Of a stretch of DNA of 64,000 nt, positions 1 through 10,238 are shown piece by piece; the stretch's first letter is position 1; each line of letters starts with the position of its first letter. The notes below the pieces were generated by a model. The model searched no databases, was not told the DNA's origin, and worked only from the letters and a program-made list of their open reading frames with translations. This DNA is from Alicycliphilus sp. UBA6560 (GTDB taxonomy: Bacteria; Pseudomonadota; Gammaproteobacteria; Burkholderiales; Burkholderiaceae_C): NCBI GenBank assembly GCA_002434305.1, contig DJJU01000008.1, positions 62,001 to 126,000 of the forward strand. Direction: 5' to 3'. The translations under genes were made by a program, and so were the position numbers.

Positions 1-1
1 G

Positions 2-340
2 TTGTTCACCGTGGGCAAGCAGGCGCTGGCGCTGTACCTGTCCACTGCCGCCGTGGTCTCCGCCTACGGCGCGGCGGGTTCGCTGGTGGTGCTGCTGATG
101 TGGATCTACTTCTCGTCGGCCGTGCTGCTGTTCGCCGCCAGCTGCGCCCGCGCGCTGCATGAACAATCCAGCCCCCTGGAAGCCGCCGCTGCCCGTCCCG
201 CAGCCGCCGACACACAGGGCGGCCGCAAGCAGCCGCCCCAGGCCAGCTTCGAGCAGCCTGCCGACTTCACCGAACTGGCCCGCATGGCCCGCCAAGACGC
301 TGCGCCAAGCGGCGCAGGCACGTCACCAAAAAAAGCATAG
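2..340 (+). CDS. YihY/BrkB family inner-membrane protein, C-terminal part (5' end outside window)
   Basis: These are the last 112 residues of a YihY/BrkB (UPF0761) membrane protein; the reading frame enters from before base 1, so no start is claimed. Residues 1-50 hold the final hydrophobic helices, including VSAYGAAGSLVVLLMWIY, which is highly typical of the C-terminal end of the family. A polar, Ala/Pro/Gln-rich cytoplasmic-looking tail of about 60 residues follows and ends in KKA. The family was once mislabelled ribonuclease BN; its real role in the inner membrane is not settled. A family-1 repeat begins at the base after the stop codon. Family assignment is firm; function is unknown. Confidence 0.85.
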   Translation: MFTVGKQALALYLSTAAVVSAYGAAGSLVVLLMWIYFSSAVLLFAASCARALHEQSSPLEAAAARPAAADTQGGRKQPPQASFEQPADFTELARMARQDAAPSGAGTSPKKA

Positions 341-400
341 AAAACGGCTGCAGCGCCCGCCGAATAAGCGCTAGCAGCTATTAAAAAAAGAGCGCTGCTA
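341..400 (-). repeat. Family-1 dispersed element, copy 1
   Basis: An imperfect inverted repeat directly after the yihY stop codon. It contains CAGCGCCCG, AAGCGCTAGCAGCTAT and flanking A/T runs, in the orientation where GCAGCTAT is at the right. It matches about 14 other copies in this window. A trailing AGCGCTGCT (391-399) may be part of a second arm. Confidence 0.75.
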
Positions 401-427
401 AAAACCGGCGCTACGCCCTACCAGCAG

Positions 428-535
428 ACGCCGTGGATCCGGCTCTGCCGGTCCAGTGGCGTCGTCCCCCTTCCCGAATGGCGCAGCCATTCGAGAGAAG
501 GGGGAAGCGGCGTCAGCCGCGCAGGGGGTTGTTCC
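428..535 (-). repeat. Family-2 dispersed element, copy a
   Basis: A mosaic element ending exactly at the fpr stop codon. Read on the minus strand it starts AACAACCCCCTG, has a small GC-rich hairpin, then TTCCCCCTTCTC, another hairpin, GGGAAGGGGGACG, and ends in CCACTGGACCGGC and GGATCCACGGCG. The copy at 55808-55918 is closely similar over its whole length, and a shorter relative lies at 62756-62860. All three follow a stop codon in the same orientation. Confidence 0.8.
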
Positions 536-1309
536 CTATTTCTCTACAAACGCCCGCTCGATGACGAAGTCGCCCGGGCGCGTGGTGTTGCCTTCCTCGA
601 AGTCGCGCTTTTCCAGCAGCTCCTTGAGCGAAGCCAGCATCTCCGGGCTGCCGCACAGCATGACGCGGTCTTCCAGCGGCGACAGCGGCGGCACGCCCAG
701 GTCGGTGAACAGCTTGCCGCTTTCGATCAGCTCGTTGGTGCGGCCCTGGTTGCGGAAGGGCTCGCGCGTGACGGTGGGGTAGTACTTGAGCTGCTTGGTG
801 ACCAGCTCGCCCAGGAACTCATGCTTGGGCAGCTCCTCGGTGATGTAGTCGTGATAGGCCAGCTCGGCCACCTCGCGCACGCCGTGGATCAGGATGACTT
901 CCTCGAACTTCTCGTAGGTCTCCGGGTCGCGGATCAGGCTCATGAAGGGCGCCAGGCCCGTACCGGTGGAGATCAGGTACAGCCGCTTGGCCGGCAGCAG
1001 GTAGTCGATGAGCAGCGTGCCGGTGGGCTTCTTGCCCACGACGATGGTGTCGCCCACCTGGATGTGCTGCAGGCGCGAGGTCAGCGGGCCGTCGGGCACC
1101 TTGATCGACAGGAACTCCAGGTGCTCCTCGTAGTTGGCGCTGACGATGCTGTAGGCGCGCAGCAGCGGCTTGCCATCCACCTTCAGGCCGATCATGGTGA
1201 AGTGGCCATTGGAGAACCGCAGCGCCGTGTCGCGCGTGGTGGTGAAGGAAAACAGGCGGTCGGTCCAGTGGTGCACCGACAGGACACGCTCTTCGAGGAA
1301 TGCGCTCAT
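536..1309 (-). CDS. fpr: Ferredoxin--NADP(+) reductase
   Basis: A 257-residue flavoprotein that transfers electrons between NADPH and ferredoxin or flavodoxin in the cytoplasm. The FAD-binding domain carries RAYSIVS near residue 51, and the NADP domain carries STGTGLAPF near 114 and CGSPEM near 215. The C-terminus AFVEK is the one typical of bacterial (subclass I/Fpr) enzymes. The ATG at 1309 was chosen because it gives the usual MSAFLEERV-type start; an upstream in-frame ATG at 1330 would add seven residues unlike the family. The gene stands alone; family-2 repeat copy a abuts its stop codon and may act as its 3' end. Identification is strong. Confidence 0.92.
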   Translation of the reverse strand: MSAFLEERVLSVHHWTDRLFSFTTTRDTALRFSNGHFTMIGLKVDGKPLLRAYSIVSANYEEHLEFLSIKVPDGPLTSRLQHIQVGDTIVVGKKPTGTLLIDYLLPAKRLYLISTGTGLAPFMSLIRDPETYEKFEEVILIHGVREVAELAYHDYITEELPKHEFLGELVTKQLKYYPTVTREPFRNQGRTNELIESGKLFTDLGVPPLSPLEDRVMLCGSPEMLASLKELLEKRDFEEGNTTRPGDFVIERAFVEK

Positions 1310-1530
1310 GGGTGATGGGATGGGTGGCAAAAAGAGAGGAGGATTGGGGCTGGCAATGTGCGGGCAAGAGTGTCGCCGCTTTGATATGCAACGCCGTCAT
1401 AAGCCGACATACACAACGACACACGTTGCGCCGTCGCTGCGGGCAAACCCGTAAATTGTGGAGCAAACGCGCCCCGCGGGTACATTTGCCTCCCCTTGCA
1501 CTGACCTGCGACAAAAGGAAACCACCGATC

Positions 1531-2736
1531 ATGCTGCCCCGCTTGCACGTCGCCGCCTTCGCCCTTGTCACCACCACCCTGCTGGGCGCCCAGGCCCACG
1601 CCCAGGGCGTCTACAAGATCGGCGAGATCAACAGCTACAAGGCCCAGCCGGCCTTCCTGGAGCCCTACAAGAAGGGCATGGAGCTGGCCGTAAGCCAAGT
1701 CAACGCGGCCGGCGGCGTGGCGGGCCGCAAGCTGCAACTCGTCACCCGCGACGACAACGGCAACCCGGCCGACGCGGTGCGCGCCGCCGAGGAGCTGTAT
1801 GCGCGCGAGAAGATCGACGTGCTCACCGGCAGCTTCCTGTCGCACGTCGGCCTGGCGCTGACGGACTACGCGCAGCAGAAAAAGCGCTTCTTCCTGGCCG
1901 CCGAGCCGCTGACCGACAAGATCGTGTGGGAGAACGGCAACCGCTATACGTTCCGCCTGCGCCCCTCCACCTACATGCAGGTGGCCATGCTGGTGCCCGA
2001 GGCGGCGGCCATGAAAAAGCAGCGCTGGGCCATCGTCTATCCCAACTACGAATACGGCCAGTCGGCCGTGGCCACGTTCAAGCAGCTGCTCAAGGCCGCG
2101 CAGCCCAATGTGGAGTTCGTCGCCGAGCAGGCCACGCCGCTGGGCAAGGTGGACGCCGGCAGCGTGGTGCAGGCGCTGCAGGACGCCCGGCCCGACGCCA
2201 TCTTCAACGTGCTGTTCGCGGCCGATCTGGCCAAGTTCGTGCGCGAAGGCAACACGCGCGGCCTGTTCGAGGGCAAGGGCGTGGTCAGCCTGCTGTCGGG
2301 CGAGCCCGAGTACCTGGACACCCTGAAGACCGAGACGCCCACCGGCTGGGTCGTCACCGGCTACCCCTGGTACGCCATCCAGACACCCGAGCACAAGGCC
2401 TTTCTGGACGCGTATCAGGCTCGCTTCAAGGACTACCCGCGCGCGGGCTCGGTGGTGGGCTACAACGCCATCCTGTCGATCGCCGCGGGCCTGAAGAAGG
2501 CCGGCAGCGCCGACACCGAAAAGCTCATCGCCGCCTTCCGCGGCCTGGAGGTGAAGACGCCCTTCGGCCCCATCACCTATCGCACGCAAGACCACCAGTC
2601 CACCATGGGCGCCTACGTCGGCAAGACCGCGCAGCAGCAGGGCAAGGGCGTGATGGTGGACTTCACATACAGGGATGGCGGCAAGTTCCAGCCCAGCGAT
2701 GAGGAAGTGAAAAAGCTCCGCCCCGCGGCCCCCTGA
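1531..2736 (+). CDS. Periplasmic substrate-binding protein of a branched-chain amino acid-type ABC transporter
   Basis: A 401-residue LivJ-type (type I periplasmic binding protein) receptor. The signal peptide is clear: MLPRLHVAAFALVTT, a hydrophobic core and an AQAHAQG cleavage region near residue 24. The mature part begins VYKIGEINSYKAQPAF and shows the repeated alpha/beta pattern of the family (GMELAVSQVNAAGGVAGRKL). The start ATG follows an AAAAGGA ribosome-binding site (about 1512). The stop overlaps the ATG of the permease gene (TGATG), so the transporter genes are coupled. The substrate cannot be read from sequence; members of this family also bind amides, urea and aromatic acids, so 'branched-chain amino acid' is a family label only. 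Confidence 0.88.
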   Translation: MLPRLHVAAFALVTTTLLGAQAHAQGVYKIGEINSYKAQPAFLEPYKKGMELAVSQVNAAGGVAGRKLQLVTRDDNGNPADAVRAAEELYAREKIDVLTGSFLSHVGLALTDYAQQKKRFFLAAEPLTDKIVWENGNRYTFRLRPSTYMQVAMLVPEAAAMKKQRWAIVYPNYEYGQSAVATFKQLLKAAQPNVEFVAEQATPLGKVDAGSVVQALQDARPDAIFNVLFAADLAKFVREGNTRGLFEGKGVVSLLSGEPEYLDTLKTETPTGWVVTGYPWYAIQTPEHKAFLDAYQARFKDYPRAGSVVGYNAILSIAAGLKKAGSADTEKLIAAFRGLEVKTPFGPITYRTQDHQSTMGAYVGKTAQQQGKGVMVDFTYRDGGKFQPSDEEVKKLRPAAP

Positions 2737-4627
2737 TGGACCTCTCCGGGCTGCTGGCCCAGCTGCTCAACGGCCTGGCGGGCGCATCCACGCTGTTCCT
2801 GGTGGCGGCGGGGCTGTCGCTGATCTTCGGCGTCACGCGCATCGTCAATTTCGCCCACGGCTCGTTCTACATGCTGGGGTTGTACGTGGCGTATTCGTGC
2901 GTGGAGCGGCTGTCCGGCGCCATGGGCTTTTGGCCCGCGCTGCTGCTGGCGCCCTTGGCCGTGGGCCTGCTGGGCGCGGCGGTGGAAGTGCTGCTGCTGC
3001 GCCGCCTGTACCGCGCGCCGGAGCTGCTGCAGCTTCTGGCCACCTTCGCCCTGGTGCTGGTCATCAAGGACGCCGCCCTGTGGCTGTGGGGGCCCGAAGA
3101 GCTGTTCGGCCCGCGCGCGCTGGGGCTGGAGGGCGCGGTGGACCTGCTGGGCCGTCGCTTTCCCGCCTACGACCTGTTATTGATCGCCGTCGGCCCCGTC
3201 GTGCTGCTGCTGCTGTGGCTGCTGCTCACGCGCACGCGCTGGGGCACGCTGGTGCGAGCGGCCACGCAGGACCGCGAGATGCTGGGCGCCCTGGGCGTGA
3301 ACCAGGCCTGGCTGTTCACGGGAGTGTTCGCGCTGGGCGCGCTGCTGGCCGGCCTGGGCGGCGCGCTGCAGCTGCCGCGCGAGCCCGCCAGCCTGGAGCT
3401 GGACATGCTCACCATCGGCGCGGCCTTCGTCGTGGTGGTGGTGGGCGGCATGGGCTCGCTGCCCGGCGCCTTCGTTGCGGCGCTGGTCATCGCGGAGCTG
3501 AAGGCCGTGTGCATCTGGCTCGGCCTGGTGCAGATCGGCGGGGTGGAGGTGTCGTTCTCCAAGCTCACGCTGGTGGTCGAATTCCTGGTCATGGCGGCCG
3601 TGCTCATCTGGCGCCCCTGGGGCCTGATGGGCCGCGCCCAGGCCGCCGCACGCACGCCGGGCGCGCCCGAGCGACCGCTGCGCCCCGCGGGCCGCGCCGC
3701 CACCGTGGCCTGGTGGGCGCTGCTGGCCGTGCTGGCGCTGCTGCCCTTCGCGGCGGGGCAGGAGAGCTACGCCACCGTGCTGCTGACTGACATGGCGATT
3801 GCCGCGCTGTTCGCCGCCAGCCTGCACTTCATCCTGGGGCCGGGCGGCATGCACTCCTTCGGCCACGCAGCGTACTTCGGCCTGGGCGCCTACGGCGCGG
3901 CGCTGCTGGTGCGCTGGGCCGATGCGCCGTTCGGCGTGGCGCTGCTGCTGGCGCCCTTGCTGGCGGCGGCGGGCGCGCTGCTCTACGGCTGGTTCTGCGT
4001 GCGCCTGTCGGGCGTGTACCTGACCATGCTCACGCTGGCCTTCGCGCAGATCACCTGGGCCATCGCCTTCCAGTGGGACGGCGTGACGGGCGGCAGCAAC
4101 GGCATCACCGGCGTCTGGCCGCCCGAGGCCCTGGCGCAGGGTGCGGGCTTTTACTGGCTGGCGCTGGCCGTGTGCGCGGCGGGCCTGTACCTGCTGCGGC
4201 GCATGCTGTTCGCGCCGCTGGGCTGGTCGCTGCGCGCGGCGCGCGACTCGGCCGCACGGGCGCAGGCCATCGGCCTGGACGTGCGCGGCACGCAGTGGGT
4301 GGCCTTCGTCGTGGCCGGCCTGTTCGCGGGCCTGGCGGGGGCGCTGGCGGCGTACTCCAAGGGCAGCGTGGCGCCCGATGCGCTGTCGGTCACCAAGTCG
4401 GTGGATGCGCTGGTCATGGTGCTGCTGGGCGGCATGCAGCAGCTTTCCGGCCCCATCGTGGGCGCGGGCGCGTTCACCTGGCTGCACGACAGCGTGGCGC
4501 GCGGCACGGAATACTGGCGCGCGCTGCTGGGCGGCGTGATGCTGCTGCTGGTGCTGCTTTTTCCACAAGGAATTTCGGGTTTTTCGCAGGCGTGGCAAGC
4601 GCGGACAGCTCTCAAAAAGGGAGCGCC

Positions 4628-4631
<4 letters not shown>
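2736..4631 (+). CDS. Fused LivH-LivM permease of branched-chain amino acid-type ABC transporter
   Basis: A 631-residue inner-membrane protein equal to LivH (about residues 1-295) followed by LivM (about 320-631). The LivH half has the family signature VTRIVNFAHGSFYMLGLY near residue 30 and the permease loop GVNQAWLFTGVFALGALLAG near 188. The LivM half has GPGGMHSFGHAAYFGLGAYG near 367 and IGLDVRGTQWVAFVVAG near 512. The joint (about 295-322) is a polar Arg/Ala/Pro linker, RGRAQAAARTPGAPERPLRP. Separate LivH and LivM chains are about 290-320 residues each, so both halves are full length. The start overlaps the upstream stop (TGATG) and the stop overlaps the next start (ATGA). It should form the whole channel dimer as one chain. 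Confidence 0.9.
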
Positions 4632-6136
<1,505 letters not shown>

Positions 6137-6256
6137 TGCACAACAGCCCGTGGCCGCAGGGGTGTTCCGGACATCAAAAAAGCCTGCGGTGGCCGACCAG
6201 CATGCACTGGTAGCTCCTTTTTCAGGAGCGACGGGCCGGTCGACTGGTGCACAGAT

Positions 6257-7987
6257 TCAGAAGCTTTCCCACTCGTCGTCGGCGCCGCGCGCGGCGGCAG
6301 CCATGGGGGTTGGCGCGGGGGCCAAGGTCTTGCGCGCCGGCGCCGGCGCCGGCGCCGGACGTGCGGCCGCGGGCAGGGGCGCGCGCGCCGGTGCGGCCAT
6401 GGCGGCCGGTTTCGCAGCCGCAGCGGCACGCACGGTCGCAGCGGCACCGCCTTCCACGCGGAACACGCTCACGGCCGCCGCCAGCTGCGAGGCCTGTGCC
6501 TTCAGCGCGCCGGTGGCGGCGGTCGATTCCTCCACCAGCGCGGCGTTTTGCTGCGTCACCTGGTCCATCTGGGTGACGGCCTGGTGCACCTGCTCGATGC
6601 CGCCGCTTTGCTCCTGGCTGGCGGCGGTGATCTCGGCCACCAAATCGCTCACGCGCTGCACGCTGTCCACCACGGCCTGCATGGTGCGGCCGGCCTCGCC
6701 CACCTGGTGCGAGCCCTGCTCCACGCGCGCCACCGAGTCCTGGATCAGCGCCTTGATGTCCTTGGCGGCGGCGGCCGAGCGCTGGGCCAGCTGGCGCACC
6801 TCGCCGGCCACCACGGCAAAGCCCCGGCCCTGCTCGCCGGCGCGGGCGGCTTCCACGGCGGCGTTCAGCGCCAGGATGTTGGTCTGGAAAGCGATGCCGT
6901 CGATCACGCCGATGATGTCGGAGATGCGGCGGCTGGCGTCGTTGATGGCGTCCATGGTCTGCACCACGCCGGCCACCACCTCGCCGCCCTGCACGGCGGT
7001 CTGCGCGGCGCTGGTGGCCAGCTGGTTGGCCTGGCGCGCGTTGTCGGCGTTCTGGCGCACGGTGCCGGTGAGCTGCTCCATGGAGGCGGCCGTCTGCTGC
7101 AGCGAGCTGGCCTGCTCCTCGGTGCGCGCCGACAAATCCTGGTTGCCCGCGTCGATCTGGCTGGAGGCCGTGGCGATGCCCTCGGCACCGGTGCGCACGT
7201 GCACCACCACCTGCGACAGGCTGGCGTTCATGTCGTGCAGCGCCTGCAGCAGCTGGCCGGTCTCGTCCTGGGAATGCACCTGCACGCGGCTGGTCAGGTC
7301 GTTGGCGGCCACGGCGCGCGCCACCTGCACGGCCTGCGCCAGCGGACGGGTGATGCCGCGCGTGAGCCACCAGGCGCACAGCGCGCCTGCCGCCAGGGCC
7401 AGCACGCCCAGCGCGATCAGCCACAGCCGGCTTTGCCCATAGGTGGCGGCGATGGAGCGGGCGGTGGCGTCGATGCGCGCGCGCTGCATGTCCAAGAGGC
7501 GCTGGATGACGTTGACGTACGCCTCGGTGGCGGGCTGCACCACCTCCATCAGCAGGCGCTCGGCCTCCTCGGCGCGGCCCTCGCCCTTGGCCTTGACGGC
7601 CTGGTCGCGCGTGGTCAGGTACTGCTTGCGCGCCTGCTGGATCTCGGCCCACAGGGCCTTTTCCTCGGCGCTGGAGAGCAGCGCCTCGATGCGCTTTTGC
7701 AGCTCGGCCGCCTCGCGCGTGGTCATGGCCGTGTCGGCGGCGAAGAACTGGGCCAGCGACGGGTCGGAGCTCTTCACGATGGCGCTGGTGCGCCGCGCCG
7801 CCGCGTACACGTAGCGGTACCAGTCGCTGATCATGCGCTCCATGGCCAGGGGCTGCTGCGTCATGGCGCCCGTGGCCTGCGCCACGGTCTGCAGGCGCCA
7901 CACGCCGACGGCGGTGATCAGGGTCATGAGCAGCAGGACAAGGGCAAAGCCGCCGGCCAGGCGGGTGCCGATTTTGAGGTTCTTCAT
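6257..7987 (-). CDS. Methyl-accepting chemotaxis protein (4HB-MCP type)
   Basis: A 576-residue transmembrane chemoreceptor. Order: N-terminal helix (about 8-32), periplasmic four-helix-bundle ligand domain (about 35-185), second helix (about 190-212), HAMP domain starting at LTRGITRPLAQAVQ (about 212-265), then the methyl-accepting signalling helices with the hairpin tip GIAFQTNILALNAAVEAARA. A long Ala/Pro linker follows, and the protein ends DDEWESF, which resembles the NWETF-type tether for CheR/CheB. The ATG at 7987 precedes KNLKIGTRLAGGF, the usual start of this family. A sigma28-type promoter lies at 8047-8075, so expression is probably linked to flagella. The ligand is unknown. It is convergent with the livGF gene. 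Confidence 0.93.
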   Translation of the reverse strand: MKNLKIGTRLAGGFALVLLLMTLITAVGVWRLQTVAQATGAMTQQPLAMERMISDWYRYVYAAARRTSAIVKSSDPSLAQFFAADTAMTTREAAELQKRIEALLSSAEEKALWAEIQQARKQYLTTRDQAVKAKGEGRAEEAERLLMEVVQPATEAYVNVIQRLLDMQRARIDATARSIAATYGQSRLWLIALGVLALAAGALCAWWLTRGITRPLAQAVQVARAVAANDLTSRVQVHSQDETGQLLQALHDMNASLSQVVVHVRTGAEGIATASSQIDAGNQDLSARTEEQASSLQQTAASMEQLTGTVRQNADNARQANQLATSAAQTAVQGGEVVAGVVQTMDAINDASRRISDIIGVIDGIAFQTNILALNAAVEAARAGEQGRGFAVVAGEVRQLAQRSAAAAKDIKALIQDSVARVEQGSHQVGEAGRTMQAVVDSVQRVSDLVAEITAASQEQSGGIEQVHQAVTQMDQVTQQNAALVEESTAATGALKAQASQLAAAVSVFRVEGGAAATVRAAAAAKPAAMAAPARAPLPAAARPAPAPAPARKTLAPAPTPMAAAARGADDEWESF

Positions 7988-8046
7988 GGGGGAGGTGAGG
8001 TGAAAGACGGGAGCGCGCGGCGTGCACGCCAGGGCCGCAGGCCCCG

Positions 8047-8075
8047 TTATCGGCAGGTGCGGGCCATCGCTTGAG
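8047..8075 (-). promoter_or_regulatory. Sigma28 (FliA)-type promoter of the chemoreceptor gene
   Basis: On the minus strand CTCAAG (8075-8070) is followed after 15 bases by GCCGATAA (8054-8047). GCCGATAA is an exact match to the FliA -10 consensus, and CTCAAG fits the -35 element (TAAAG-type). The site is about 60 bases before the start codon of a chemoreceptor, where FliA control is expected. The spacer is one base longer than the E. coli optimum. Confidence 0.75.
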
Positions 8076-8130
8076 TGCCGCGCGGCTTCGGCGCGGCGGC
8101 AGGGCGGAGGCAGGCCCCGGCGAGTTTCAA

Positions 8131-8187
8131 GCAAAAAGTGGCTGCAGCGCCCGCCAGTCAAGCGCTGGCAGCTATGAAAAAGAAAGC
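8131..8187 (-). repeat. Family-1 dispersed element, copy 3
   Basis: GGCTGCAGCGCCCG, then AAGCGCTGGCAGCTATGAAAA, split over 8139-8182. It lies just downstream of the yifB stop codon (8191-8193), between yifB and the chemoreceptor promoter. Confidence 0.78.
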
Positions 8188-8190
8188 ACT

Positions 8191-9735
8191 TTAGCCGGGC
8201 GCGGCGCGCAGCACGCGCCGGTACTGCACGGCCTCGGCCACATGGGCGACGCCCACGGCCTCGCTGCCGGCCAGGTCGGCGATGGTGCGCGCCACCTTCA
8301 GCGCCCGGTGGGTGCCGCGCGCCGACCAGCCCAGGCGCGCGGCGGCGGTCTGCAGGAAGGCCCGGGCGGCGTCGTCCAGGTGAGCCCGCTGGTCGATCTC
8401 CTGGCCGGCCAGCGCCTGGTTGGCCTTGCCCTGGCGAGCCAGCGCACGCGCATGGGCGGCGGTCACGCGCGTGCGCACGGGGGCGCTGGCCTCGCCCGGC
8501 GGGGCGGCCAGCAGCTCTTCGGGTGCCAGCGCGGGCACTTCCACGTGCAGGTCGATGCGGTCCAGCAGCGGCCCGCTCAGGCGCGCCTGGTAGCGCGCCA
8601 CCTGCTCGGGGCTGCAGCGGCAGGCGCGCTGGCGCGAGCCGGCGAAGCCGCAGGGGCAGGGGTTCATGGCCGCCACCAGCTGAAAGCGCGCCGGGAAGTC
8701 CGCACGCTGCGCCGCACGGGCGATGGTGATGCGCCCGCTCTCCAGCGGCTCGCGCAGCGCCTCCAGCGCGCTGCGGGCGAATTCGGGGAACTCGTCCAAA
8801 AACAAAACCCCCTCGTGCGCCAGCGAGATCTCGCCCGGGCGCGGCGGCGAGCCCCCGCCCACCAGCGCCACGGCGCTGGCGCTGTGGTGCGGGGCGGCGG
8901 TGGGGCGCTGCATCCAGCGCCCGGGCTCGAAGCGCCCGGCCAGGCTGGCCACGGCCGCGCTCTCCAGCGCCTGGCCGACGCTCATCGGTGGCAGCAGGCC
9001 GGCAAAGCGCTGCGCCAGCATGGACTTGCCCGAGCCCGGCGGGCCGACCAGCAGCAGGCCATGGCCGCCGGCCGCGGCGATCTCCAGCGCGCGGCGCGCA
9101 CCGGCCTGGCCCTTCACGTCGGCCAGGTCCGGGCCGTGCGCGGCGGCCGGGGCGGCCTGCGGGCGCAGCGCCTGCCAGCCGTCGTTGTCGTCGTCCTCCT
9201 CCTTCTGCACCGGCTCGGGCAGGAAGCGCCGCACCACGTCCAGCAGGTGCCGCGCGCGGTGGATGCGCGCCCCCGGCACCAGGGCAGCTTCCTCGGCGCT
9301 GCCCGGTGGCAGCACCATGGGCACGGCTGCGCCGCCCTCGGCGGCCAGGGCCAGCGCCGTGGCCAGCGCGCCGCGCACCGGGCGTAGCTGGCCCGACAGT
9401 GACAGCTCGCCGGCGAACTCCCAGCCGGCCAGCCGCGCGGCGTCGATCTGGCCGCTGGCCGCCAGCAGGCCCAGGGCGATGGGCAGGTCGAAGCGGCCCG
9501 AGTCCTTGGGCAGGTCGGCCGGCGCCAGGTTGACGGTGATGCGCTTGTTGTGCGGGAACTCCAGGCCGGCGTTGGTGAGGGCCGAGCGCACGCGCTCGCG
9601 CGCCTCCTTCACCTCGACCTCGGCCAGCCCCACCAGCGTGAAGCTGGGCAGCCCGGGGGCCAGGTGCACCTCGACGGTGACGGCGGGCGCCGCCAGGCCC
9701 AGCAGGGCGCGGCTTTGCACCAGGGCAAGGCTCAT
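8191..9735 (-). CDS. YifB/ComM family Mg-chelatase-like AAA+ ATPase
   Basis: A 514-residue protein of the YifB/ComM family, AAA+ helicases that help branch migration when foreign DNA is integrated during natural transformation. The N-terminal ChlI-like domain (about 1-170) begins MSLALVQSRALLGL. The AAA+ core has Walker A VGPPGSGKSMLAQR near residue 232, Walker B VLFLDEFPEF near 310, and the cysteine cluster MNPCPCGFAGSRQRACRCS near 365. The C-terminal domain ends QYRRVL. The ATG at 9735 follows a GGGAGAAA ribosome-binding site; the frame runs further upstream but without homology. Divergent from glnK, so the NtrC/sigma54 region lies in its 5' flank. Confidence 0.93.
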   Translation of the reverse strand: MSLALVQSRALLGLAAPAVTVEVHLAPGLPSFTLVGLAEVEVKEARERVRSALTNAGLEFPHNKRITVNLAPADLPKDSGRFDLPIALGLLAASGQIDAARLAGWEFAGELSLSGQLRPVRGALATALALAAEGGAAVPMVLPPGSAEEAALVPGARIHRARHLLDVVRRFLPEPVQKEEDDDNDGWQALRPQAAPAAAHGPDLADVKGQAGARRALEIAAAGGHGLLLVGPPGSGKSMLAQRFAGLLPPMSVGQALESAAVASLAGRFEPGRWMQRPTAAPHHSASAVALVGGGSPPRPGEISLAHEGVLFLDEFPEFARSALEALREPLESGRITIARAAQRADFPARFQLVAAMNPCPCGFAGSRQRACRCSPEQVARYQARLSGPLLDRIDLHVEVPALAPEELLAAPPGEASAPVRTRVTAAHARALARQGKANQALAGQEIDQRAHLDDAARAFLQTAAARLGWSARGTHRALKVARTIADLAGSEAVGVAHVAEAVQYRRVLRAAPG

Positions 9736-9766
9736 CGCGTGTTTCTCCCTCGTTTGGTGCGCCGCG

Positions 9767-9783
9767 TGCACGCATGTGGTGCA
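9767..9783. promoter_or_regulatory. NtrC (NR-I) binding site
   Basis: TGCACGCATGTGGTGCA is a near-perfect dyad with one mismatch to the NtrC consensus TGCACC-N5-GGTGCA. It lies 43 bases upstream of the sigma54 promoter of glnK-amtB and so is placed as an enhancer. It is also 32 bases upstream of the divergent yifB start. Confidence 0.8.
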
Positions 9784-9825
9784 GCGGGCCATTGATCTGC
9801 CCGCAATGTACCCCTGCGCGGGGCG

Positions 9826-9841
9826 TGGCACGGTCCCTGCA
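9826..9841 (+). promoter_or_regulatory. Sigma54 promoter of glnK-amtB
   Basis: TGGCACGGTCCCTGCA has the GG and GC doublets ten bases apart that sigma54 needs. The -24 element TGGCAC is exact, and the -12 element CTGCA differs at one base from TTGCA. With the upstream NtrC site it indicates induction under nitrogen limitation. Confidence 0.82.
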
Positions 9842-9885
9842 ATGCAGGGGATGTATCCACATCATCCTTGCGAAGGAGCGCCCCC

Positions 9886-10224
9886 ATGAAACTGGTCACC
9901 GCCATCATCAAACCCTTCAAGCTCGACGAGGTGCGCGAAGCCTTGTCCGAGCTGGGCGTGCAGGGCCTCACCGTGACCGAGGTGAAGGGCTTCGGCCGCC
10001 AGAAGGGCCACACCGAGCTGTATCGCGGCGCCGAGTACGTGGTGGATTTCTTGCCCAAGGTGAAGGTCGAGGCCGCCATGGCCGACGCCCTCGTGGAGCG
10101 CGCCGTCGAGGCCATCGAGCGCGCCGCACGCACCGGCAAGATCGGCGACGGCAAGGTCTTCGTCACCACGCTGGACGAGGTGGTGCGCATCCGCACCGGC
10201 GAATCCGGTGAACAGGCCCTGTGA
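9886..10224 (+). CDS. glnK: Nitrogen regulatory P-II protein
   Basis: A 112-residue PII signalling trimer subunit that binds ATP, ADP and 2-oxoglutarate and reports nitrogen status; when paired with amtB it gates the ammonium channel. Length and sequence are exactly those of the family: MKLVTAIIKPFKLDEVREAL, the T-loop GHTELYRGAEY with the uridylylation tyrosine at residue 51, and the C-terminal signature near residue 83. The ATG at 9886 follows GAAGGAG. The stop overlaps the GTG at 10221 in front of amtB. The symbol glnK is preferred over glnB because of the amtB partner and the NtrC/sigma54 control region. Confidence 0.93.
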   Translation: MKLVTAIIKPFKLDEVREALSELGVQGLTVTEVKGFGRQKGHTELYRGAEYVVDFLPKVKVEAAMADALVERAVEAIERAARTGKIGDGKVFVTTLDEVVRIRTGESGEQAL

Positions 10225-10238
10225 GCGGGAGGAACACC

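Noticed and set aside
1351..1366. TGGCAATGTGCGGGCA as a sigma54 promoter for the branched-chain-type transporter
   Set aside because: The GG/GC spacing fits, but the -12 element is poor (GGGCA) and no NtrC dyad is near. It is likely chance in GC-rich DNA.
2897..3790. Arg/Gly-rich open frames overlapping livHM, and similar long frames across the window
   Set aside because: They are compositional shadows in a 70% GC genome, with no domain, and they overlap clearly real genes.
6205..6235. AGCTCCT/AGGAGC hairpin between livGF and the chemoreceptor gene as a terminator or repeat
   Set aside because: There is no T-tract after the stem, and the family-1 core is absent. It may be a remnant of the sub-motif seen at 22067-22086, but too little remains to call.
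6257..9865. A 1202-codon open frame on the minus strand spanning the chemoreceptor and YifB genes
   Set aside because: Only its last 576 codons have homology (the chemoreceptor). The first half is the shadow of yifB, which is clearly coded in another frame.
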